Source: Quadrisphaera granulorum
Lineage (GTDB): Bacteria; Actinomycetota; Actinomycetes; Actinomycetales; Quadrisphaeraceae
Direction of reading: 5' to 3'
Length of the DNA: 64,000 bases
Assembly (NCBI RefSeq): GCF_003149145.1
Contig: NZ_QGDQ01000002.1
Span: 186,001-250,000 of the forward strand
The translations under genes and the position numbers were made by a program. Under the pieces are notes generated by a model, which was not told where the DNA came from, ran no database searches, and saw nothing but the letters and a program-made list of their open reading frames with translations. This document shows positions 58,454 to 64,000 of this stretch, in pieces. Position 1 is the first letter of the stretch. The number at the start of each line of letters is the position of its first letter.

Positions 58454-58996
58454 ATGTGCGACGTGTGCAACGGAGAGCCGCTGGAGCAGGTGCTGGCGCG
58501 CTACCAGCGGATGGTGGATGAGTACGGCTGGGCGGTCATGGGCGTGGAGGCGGACGGTCCACGCAGGCCCGGCTTTGCGTACACGGTGGGCCTGTGGGCG
58601 AAGCACGGTCATCCGGAGCTGCTCATCAGCGGCTGCCCCGTCCACTCCGGCTCTGTCGATGTTCTGAACGACCTGGCCCAGCACGTGGCGGAAGGGCTGC
58701 GCCTCGACCGTGGCGAGGCGGTCCCTGAGTGCATCGAAGAACGTGTCGTCACAGTCGACGTCGCCGACGTGCGTCGGCTCGAGATTGCCCAGGCGTTGGA
58801 GGGCAACGACGACGTGCTCATCCCAGCACTGCAGCTCGTCCGCCCTGATCCCCGCGGTCGCTGGCCGTGGGAGCCAGGCTGGTCGGAGCCGGGAGTGGAG
58901 TACTTCGGGCGGCCACTACCGCGGCCGCGGTCCAGTTCACCCCGAGGCGGGCGGGTGGGGCAGCGACACCAGCCGCGTCGACACGGACGACGGTGA
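58454..58996 (+). CDS. DUF4262 family protein, second copy
   Basis: A 180-residue soluble protein starting MCDVCNGEPLEQVLARYQRMVDEYGWAVMGVEADG and having the core FAYTVGLWAKHGHPELLISGCPVHSG, VVTVDVADVRRLEIAQALEGNDDVLIPALQLVRPDPRGRWPWEPGW. The N-terminal C-x-x-C (CDVC) is absent from the first copy and could bind a metal. The C-terminal 35 residues are Arg-rich and unconserved. ATG 58454 follows GAGCGAGAG. The shared promoter motif suggests joint regulation with the copy at 56163. Confidence 0.75.
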   Translation: MCDVCNGEPLEQVLARYQRMVDEYGWAVMGVEADGPRRPGFAYTVGLWAKHGHPELLISGCPVHSGSVDVLNDLAQHVAEGLRLDRGEAVPECIEERVVTVDVADVRRLEIAQALEGNDDVLIPALQLVRPDPRGRWPWEPGWSEPGVEYFGRPLPRPRSSSPRGGRVGQRHQPRRHGRR

Positions 58997-59133
58997 GCCC
59001 GCTCGGGTAGGCGTCAGGTCCCTTGGGGTGGCGACGCGCTGCCGTCACCCCGAGGTGGCGCCGCAGCGAAGATCTCAGCCACCCTGTGAACAGCCGCAGC
59101 GGCTGAGTTCCCGGATCGGGCAGGGTGGAGGAC

Positions 59134-59604
59134 ATGGCGTCGACCGCGGTGCTTCTGACGACGATCCTGGCTGCCTTCGCCCTGCTCGCGGGGGCTTTCT
59201 ATGCCCTCGTGATGTCGGTAGGAAATCGCATCACCGACCTCGGTACGTCAGTGGGCCGGCGCATCGACGCACTTGGCTCGGAACTGGGCGGGCGCATCGA
59301 CAGACTCGATGGGCGTATCGACAGGATCGACGGGCGGTTGGACGCCGTCCACGAGGAGCTCACGGTCGTGCGCGCCGCCCTTGCGGACTCGACAGTCGCG
59401 TCGGCCCCATCGAACAGAAGCTCGCCTGATCGAGCTCGACGCCGTCGTCCCCACTGGCCTGCAGGGTTCAGCGTCAGCCCTCAGCAGCCTCTGCTCCGGA
59501 GACCGGGTGCACGGCGACGATGCGGTCCAGGCGGAACGTCCGTTCCTCACCGTCGGGCAGGGAGGTGGCTCGCAGCGACGTCTTGCCGGCCTCCTGCCCG
59601 ATGA
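59134..59604 (+). CDS. Membrane-anchored coiled-coil protein with probable frameshift
   Basis: The frame codes for an N-terminal membrane helix (STAVLLTTILAAFALLAGAFYALVMSV) and a heptad coiled coil (ITDLGTSVGRRIDALGSELGGRIDRLDGRIDRIDGRLDAVHEELTVVRAAL). After about residue 84 it turns into an Arg/Pro-rich sequence unlike a protein end and runs to 59604, overlapping the convergent gene by 131 bp. In another frame the natural family end GLDSRVGPIEQKLA followed by TGA 59427-59429 appears. A one-base loss between about 59380 and 59388 would explain this, so the original protein was about 100 residues. ATG 59134 is used; GTG 59125 is possible. Confidence 0.6.
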   Translation: MASTAVLLTTILAAFALLAGAFYALVMSVGNRITDLGTSVGRRIDALGSELGGRIDRLDGRIDRIDGRLDAVHEELTVVRAALADSTVASAPSNRSSPDRARRRRPHWPAGFSVSPQQPLLRRPGARRRCGPGGTSVPHRRAGRWLAATSCRPPAR

Positions 59605-62020
59605 GGCGCAGGGAGCCCAGGCGACGACGGCTCCGCGTCCCGACCACGGTGACGTACTCGATCTCCACCTCGGACCCTGCTGACTCGCCACCTTCCAGCG
59701 CTGCCAGCAGCAGCTGGTGCTCGTGAGCCTTCAGCTGCGGTGCGAGCTCGGCCAGCCGGTCCGGGCGCCCCTGGCTTGCGGCGGCGCGTGACGGGCGTGC
59801 CGCCGGCTGCGTCTTCCGCTTCGCCGGCGCCGCTTCGGGCTGGGCTGGCTTGGACGGCTTGGCCTTGGTGGTCTCCGTGGGCTCATCACCGCGTGCGTCG
59901 GCCGTTCCCGCAGCCCCCGACCCAGGGACGAGGTCGACTACCGTCCCGGCCTCCTCCGGCATCGGCAGGTACCCCGCGGCGCGCAGCGCCGTCAGCACCT
60001 GCTCGGGCGTCGCCGTCGTCGTCGCCACCGTGGGGGCGATCCGCACCAAGCCGAGCTTGCCCAGGGCGCGATCGGCGCAGACCTGCGCCAGCAGTGGCTC
60101 GTCGGGGCAGCGCAGCACGCTCACGGCCGGGCGGACGCGCAGCACCCCGTGGGTGCGGGCCACGTCGCGGACGAGGTACACGAGCGGCTGCGGGAGCCTC
60201 CCACCAGCGGCCACGGACTCCAGGCGGTGCAGCAGCCCGTCCGCCCCGGCGCCCTCGTCGAGCGCCCTGCGGACGCTGCCCGGTGACAGCCGCCACACCA
60301 CCGCGCCGCCGCGCCCCTCCCGGTCAGCGCAGGAGTCGAGGAGCCGGCTCACCCCGGCCGCGGGGTCTCCGGGGACGACGGCGGTGAGGTCCGCCCCGAA
60401 CAGCACCTCGTCGATGCTCGACGGCATCGCACCGCCGAGCAGCTGCAGTGCGCCCGCCTCGTCGCCGGCCAGGAGCAGACGGCCCAGCGGCGCCAGCGCA
60501 CCGCGGGCGATGAGGCCAGCCCGCTCTGCCTCCTGCCACGCGTAGCTGTAGGGCGTGTCGGTGGCGTAGGCGTGCACGGCGTGCGCCGCGGGGAGCTCCC
60601 ACCGGGCAGCTGGTGCGATCTGCTGCAGGGTCGTCGCCTCCAGCGGGCCGAGGCGCGCCAGGGCTGACAGGAGAGCTGTCCGACTGGCAGCGCACCCGCC
60701 GCATCCTTCGGGGAGCAGCAGCGGCGGCCGGGGCTTGCCGTTCTGATCGGGTTCGGTGAGGTGGTCGGGGGCGGCGAGCCACGCCGTGGCCAGCGCCAGG
60801 GCGCGTTCGGCGGGGTCACGCTCGCGCCAGGCCACGCCCTCCGGTGAGACCGTCACGGTGTCTCCCTCGGGGCTGTACCCGCCCGGGGCGCCCAGCAGTG
60901 CGCCGTGCTCGTCGGCGATCAGCCCCCGCAGGCCGAGGACGTCGAGGGCGAAGCGGACGGTGGCCTCGTCGGTGGTGAACAGCTTGGCGAGCCGACGCAC
61001 CTCGCGCACACCGACGCCTCCGCTGCGCAGCTGCGGGAGGGGAGCGCGCTCCAGCTCGTCGACCAGTGCGGTGGCGGTGGCGGTGAGCTCGTGCAGCGCG
61101 GCGCTCGCCGCAGACGCCACCGCCTCTTCGGAGACGGTGTGCACGGGGATCTCGGGGCGCACCGGATCGAACGGAAGGGGCACGCCGTCCGGACGCAGCG
61201 CCATCACCACCTCACGGGGCAGCGCGGGGCCGAAGGAGTAGAGGCCGAAGACGTCGTACGGGGACACCGGGTACGTCTCCCACCCCCCGTAGCCGTAGCC
61301 GCCGCGCCGGTTGCGGTAGGCCAGGCCGTGCTGCTCGGCCCAGCGCAGCGCCTCCTGCTCGTGCTGCATCGCCGCGGGTGTGACATCAGCCGTTCCCGTC
61401 GGGGTGAACCGGGCGGCCAGCGCCTTCCGCACCCGCGGGGGCGCGGTGGAGACCACGGAGCGCACGAGCGCTTCGTCGAGGAGCGCAGCGTGCAGTGCCG
61501 CCAGTGACGACTGCCGGTTCTTGGGACCCGAGACCCGGCGGTTCAGCTTGCGCAGTGCGGTGTCGGCCTCGGTGCCCGTCAGCTGCTCCACGACCTCCTC
61601 GACGATCGGACCGAGGGGCTGGGGCGGCTGCACCCGGCGACGCAGCCGGGGCGCGGGGTGCACCACCTCGCCGTCGTCCCACACCAGGGCCCGCTCCAGC
61701 AGGTGCTCCAGGCACGGGGCCAGCGTCGTCGTGTCCGTCCCCAGCAGGTCGGCAAGGCGTGGGCGGGTGGTCGCCCCGACCAGCAGCACCGCAACGAGCA
61801 CCTGGGTGGGACCGAGTGGCAGCGCGGTCGAGACCGCGGCCAGGGCGTTCCCGTCGATCAACCGCTCGGCAAGGCCCGCCGGCCCGGCCGCACCACGCTT
61901 CCGCCCAGGAGCGGGGCGCGTCGTGTCCGGTCGGGCCGCCTCGACCCGAGCGCGCTGCTCCGGTGTCCATCCGGCGACGTGCTCGGCGAACGCGCGCACC
62001 TGCTCCTCCTCGGCCATCAC
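59474..62020 (-). CDS. XPB/Ssl2-like helicase-associated domain protein
   Basis: An 848-residue protein of the actinobacterial family annotated as helicase C-terminal/XPB helicase-family protein. It begins with a helical segment, contains winged-helix-like repeats (GPTQVLVAVLLVGATTRPRLADLLG; VREVRRLAKLFTTDEATVRFALDVLGLRGLI; TALLSALARLGPLEATTLQQIAP), an XPB-like region (DALRVRPAVSVLRCPDEPLLAQVCADRALGKLGLVRIAPT), and a C-terminal WYL-like module (VEIEYVTVVGTRSRRRLGSLRLIG...FRLDRIVAVHPV). No Walker A or DEAH box is seen, so it is not itself a motor. An Ala/Lys/Pro-rich linker separates the last two parts. Role unknown, probably linked to DNA repair or transcription. Confidence 0.75.
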   Translation of the reverse strand: MMAEEEQVRAFAEHVAGWTPEQRARVEAARPDTTRPAPGRKRGAAGPAGLAERLIDGNALAAVSTALPLGPTQVLVAVLLVGATTRPRLADLLGTDTTTLAPCLEHLLERALVWDDGEVVHPAPRLRRRVQPPQPLGPIVEEVVEQLTGTEADTALRKLNRRVSGPKNRQSSLAALHAALLDEALVRSVVSTAPPRVRKALAARFTPTGTADVTPAAMQHEQEALRWAEQHGLAYRNRRGGYGYGGWETYPVSPYDVFGLYSFGPALPREVVMALRPDGVPLPFDPVRPEIPVHTVSEEAVASAASAALHELTATATALVDELERAPLPQLRSGGVGVREVRRLAKLFTTDEATVRFALDVLGLRGLIADEHGALLGAPGGYSPEGDTVTVSPEGVAWRERDPAERALALATAWLAAPDHLTEPDQNGKPRPPLLLPEGCGGCAASRTALLSALARLGPLEATTLQQIAPAARWELPAAHAVHAYATDTPYSYAWQEAERAGLIARGALAPLGRLLLAGDEAGALQLLGGAMPSSIDEVLFGADLTAVVPGDPAAGVSRLLDSCADREGRGGAVVWRLSPGSVRRALDEGAGADGLLHRLESVAAGGRLPQPLVYLVRDVARTHGVLRVRPAVSVLRCPDEPLLAQVCADRALGKLGLVRIAPTVATTTATPEQVLTALRAAGYLPMPEEAGTVVDLVPGSGAAGTADARGDEPTETTKAKPSKPAQPEAAPAKRKTQPAARPSRAAASQGRPDRLAELAPQLKAHEHQLLLAALEGGESAGSEVEIEYVTVVGTRSRRRLGSLRLIGQEAGKTSLRATSLPDGEERTFRLDRIVAVHPVSGAEAAEG

Positions 62021-62126
62021 CGGTCAAGTCAAGCGCAGATGCGGTCGTGGGTGGCGCACGCCCATGATCACGAGGGGAGGGGGGTGCTGGTGGCGGGAGC
62101 CCGGGGCGCGGATAGCGTCCGGAGGC

Positions 62127-62912
62127 GTGAGTGACCTCGCCGCCAAGGCCCAGACCCTGCTCGACCTGCACCGCGCCCCGGAGCTGCTGGTGCTCGCCAA
62201 CGCGTGGGACGTCGTGTCCGCGCGCGCGGTGGCCGCCGTCGAGGGGACGAAGGCCATCGCCACGCCCAGCCACGGCATCGCGGCGACCTTCGGCTACGAG
62301 GACGGCGAGCAGATCCCCCTCGACCTGCACCTGGACATGGTCGCGCGCATCGCCTCCGACGTCTCCCTGCCGGTGACCATGGACTTCGAGTCGGGCTACG
62401 GGGACCCGGGCGAGACCACCCGCCGTGCGATCGCCGCCGGAGCGGTGGGCGGCAACCTCGAGGACGGGCTGAGGCCCCTGGAGGAGTCGGTGGCCGCCGT
62501 CGAAGCGAGCCTGCGCGCGGCGCGTGACGCCGGCGTGCCCGGCTTCGTGCTCAACGCCCGCACGGACGCGTTCACGAAGGCCCCTGCCGGACAGGACCCC
62601 ACGGACACGCTCGCCGAGGCGATCACCCGGTGCAAGGCCTACCTCGAGGTCGGCGCGCCAGTGGTGTTCGTGCCCCGAGCCGCGCAGCGCGAGCACGTCG
62701 AGGCGCTCGTCTCCGAGCTCGGCCGCGGCGTCGTCACGCTGATCTCCATCCCCGGCGTCTCGCTGCCCGCGCGTGAGCTGGAGCAGCTCGGGGTGGCCCG
62801 CCTGTCCACGGGGCCCTTCACCCAGCGCGTGGCCCTCACCGCCCTGCAGGACGCCACGGCGGAGCTCCTCGCTGGCGGCGTGCTGCCGCCGGGTACGCGC
62901 GCTCTGAACTGA
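62127..62912 (+). CDS. Isocitrate lyase/PEP mutase family protein
   Basis: A 261-residue TIM-barrel protein of the PEP mutase/isocitrate lyase superfamily: LLVLANAWDVVSARAVAAVEGTKAIATPS, LPVTMDFESGYGDP with the Mg-binding acidic residues, VGGNLEDGL, and NARTDAF. It lacks the KKCGH catalytic loop of true isocitrate lyases, so it belongs to the broad group of 2-oxoacid-handling enzymes (oxaloacetate decarboxylase or carboxy-PEP mutase-like). GTG 62127 follows GGAGG closely. It is divergent from the helicase-associated gene (106 bp) and convergent with the diguanylate cyclase. Confidence 0.85.
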   Translation: MSDLAAKAQTLLDLHRAPELLVLANAWDVVSARAVAAVEGTKAIATPSHGIAATFGYEDGEQIPLDLHLDMVARIASDVSLPVTMDFESGYGDPGETTRRAIAAGAVGGNLEDGLRPLEESVAAVEASLRAARDAGVPGFVLNARTDAFTKAPAGQDPTDTLAEAITRCKAYLEVGAPVVFVPRAAQREHVEALVSELGRGVVTLISIPGVSLPARELEQLGVARLSTGPFTQRVALTALQDATAELLAGGVLPPGTRALN

Positions 62913-62918
62913 CCGCCT

Positions 62919-62963
62919 TTCAGTCGGCGATCGATTCCAAGCCTTCAGTCGGCGATCGATTCC
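62919..62963. repeat. 20-bp direct repeat at the 3' end of the diguanylate cyclase gene
   Basis: TTCAGTCGGCGATCGATTCC occurs at 62919-62938 and 62944-62963 (25-bp period). The copy at 62944-62963 includes the GGDEF gene's stop codon and last codons (ESIAD); the other lies just beyond the stop. It is a tandem duplication of the gene's end, like that of the MOSC gene. Confidence 0.8.
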
Positions 62964-64000
62964 GAGCCGACGGCACGGTCTTCGGCACGGCGCGGCCCGC
63001 TCCTCCTGTCAGGAGCGGGCGCGTCGTCGTCCCCCGCCACCACCACGGTCCCGTCGAGGCCCTTGGCCCGATACATGGCTTCGTCGGCGCGCTCCTGCAG
63101 GACGACGGCGGACGTCGCGTGCAGCGGGGCGACCGCCACACCGGCGCTCGCCCCGACCGAGGCGGTGCTGTGCCCCAGGCGCACGGGCCGGCTCAGCACC
63201 GTCACGGCCGCGGCGGCACGGCGGCGGGCGGTCGCGCGATCGGCGCCGGGCACCACGAGGGCGAACTCGTCGCCGCCCAGCCGCACCACCACCTCGTCGC
63301 TGCCGGCGCTCTCGCGCAGGCGCCGGGCCAGCTCCACCAGCAGCTCGTCACCGGCGGCATGACCCAGCGTGTCGTTGACCGCCTTGAACCTGTCGAGGTC
63401 GATGACCACCAACCCGACGACGGCGCCGCCCTCCACCCCCGCGAGTGCTTCCTGGAGGGCGCGCCGGTTGCCCAGCCCGGTGAGTGCGTCGGTCATGGCC
63501 TGCGCTCGGATGTGGTTGAGCGCATCCAGCTGACGGAACACCACCACGGTCTTGGCCGTGACCAGCACCATCGTCAGCAGGGCGGCCCAGGCAGCCGCGC
63601 TGGTCAACGGCTCCACCAGGTGCCACGCGATCATGCCGATGCTCGTGGTGGTGAGAACCACCGGGGCGATGACCACGTCCGAGGTGCTCTCGAGGGCTGT
63701 CTCGCCTGCCGCGGGATCGCGCAGGAGGACGGCGATCGTGAGGGCGGCGGCGACGCCGACCCGCAAGACGGCCGCTGCGTCGGACCCCGGCCCGTACCCG
63801 GCCGAGGCAGCGAGTCCTGCGACCTCCGCGGCGAACAGCATCGCGGCGCCGGCGGTCAGGGTCCTCATCCGCGGATCGTGGGGGCGCAGCAGCAGCGTGG
63901 CGGTGAGAGAGAAGGTGGTGGCGATCTGCGCCGCTCCGGTGGGGACGAGCACGATCGTTGCCCACCCCCCACCGATCCCGGTGGACCGCTCCAGGAGCGG
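62945..64000 (-). CDS. GGDEF-domain diguanylate cyclase with membrane helices (5' end beyond window)
   Basis: The frame is open to the window edge, so the protein is at least 351 residues. It has an N-terminal membrane region of five or more helices (TTFSLTATLLLR, AAMLFAAEVAGLAA, AALTIAVLLRD, IGMIAWHLVEPL, ALLTMVLVTAKTVVV), a short linker (FRQLDALNHIRAQAMTD), and a GGDEF domain with DALTGLGNRRAL and the intact active site RLGGDEFALVV. It makes c-di-GMP from GTP. A GTG at 63952 is a possible internal start, but in-frame upstream codons continue to the edge, so the real start is probably outside. Acidic/Pro-rich C-terminal tail. Confidence 0.9.
   Translation of the reverse strand, partial: PLLERSTGIGGGWATIVLVPTGAAQIATTFSLTATLLLRPHDPRMRTLTAGAAMLFAAEVAGLAASAGYGPGSDAAAVLRVGVAAALTIAVLLRDPAAGETALESTSDVVIAPVVLTTTSIGMIAWHLVEPLTSAAAWAALLTMVLVTAKTVVVFRQLDALNHIRAQAMTDALTGLGNRRALQEALAGVEGGAVVGLVVIDLDRFKAVNDTLGHAAGDELLVELARRLRESAGSDEVVVRLGGDEFALVVPGADRATARRRAAAAVTVLSRPVRLGHSTASVGASAGVAVAPLHATSAVVLQERADEAMYRAKGLDGTVVVAGDDDAPAPDRRSGPRRAEDRAVGSESIAD

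Noticed and set aside
1-64000. CRISPR array, insertion sequence, prophage, integrase or attachment site
   Set aside because: No regularly spaced repeats, transposase, phage or integrase motifs were found; the only tRNA gene has no adjacent integrase or duplicated 3' end.

Overview
This window is a chromosomal segment of a very GC-rich Gram-positive bacterium, almost certainly an actinomycete (Actinomycetota). The evidence is GTG/ATG starts in about equal use, many 4-bp ATGA/GTGA gene overlaps, an HspR-type dnaK operon with HAIR boxes, an IdeR/DtxR-type iron box, a Dcd of the actinobacterial dCTP-deaminase type, a Pat aminotransferase very like the mycobacterial one, DUF4235 and XPB-like helicase-associated proteins. 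The mixture (FAD-type lycopene cyclase, stand-alone LigD-like polymerase, many small signalling modules) would suit the Kineosporiales or a related order, but I cannot fix the genus from sequence alone. No insertion sequence, prophage, CRISPR array, integrase or rRNA was seen; it reads as ordinary chromosome with three small toxin-antitoxin loci.

Layout. 1-12 kb: the end of a DEAD-box RNA helicase, a DUF1540 protein, an MFS carrier, an acetyltransferase, a lycopene cyclase/PAP2 pair, a small HTH protein with two operator palindromes and an ABC exporter, a CPBP protease, purB, a degenerate M23-like membrane protein, and a coupled glycosyltransferase-like/MOSC pair. 12-16 kb: a WXG100-like small protein coupled to a lipase-like protein, and a sugar porter. 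16-22 kb: Pat aminotransferase and a branched-chain 2-oxoacid dehydrogenase operon (E1 alpha, E1 beta, E2) behind a long perfect palindrome, then aroQ and a nitrilase-family hydrolase. 22-31 kb: a DUF2470-like protein and a CopD/CtaG membrane protein divergent around an iron box, followed by a tightly coupled S9 peptidase/oxidoreductase pair and an NHLRC2-like thioredoxin/beta-propeller protein. 31-38 kb: a VapBC locus and two two-component systems, each divergent from a small paralogous membrane protein. 38-46 kb: LysE exporter, XRE-cupin regulator with the AzlCD exporter, LigD-like polymerase, tRNA-Gly(CCC), a conserved unknown protein, dcd. 46-51 kb: an AbrB/VapC toxin-antitoxin pair, small membrane proteins, and a TPP riboswitch driving an ECF thiamine/HMP transporter. 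51-56 kb: dnaK-grpE-dnaJ-hspR under two HAIR boxes. 56-64 kb: two DUF4262 paralogues with DNA-damage-like promoters flanking a YefM/YoeB locus and an aldo/keto reductase, then a frameshifted coiled-coil membrane protein, a helicase-associated protein, a PEP mutase-family protein and a diguanylate cyclase cut by the window edge.

The most interesting material is regulatory and modular rather than one large novel island: the repeated two-component/4-TM membrane protein module (31.4-37.9 kb), the WXG100-like/lipase pair (12.4-14.3 kb), the matching SOS-like promoters of two DUF4262 genes, the iron box between a haem/iron-type gene and a copper/oxidase assembly gene, and several near-perfect palindromic operators next to their likely regulators. 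All functional statements rest on reading protein motifs by eye; no database search was run.
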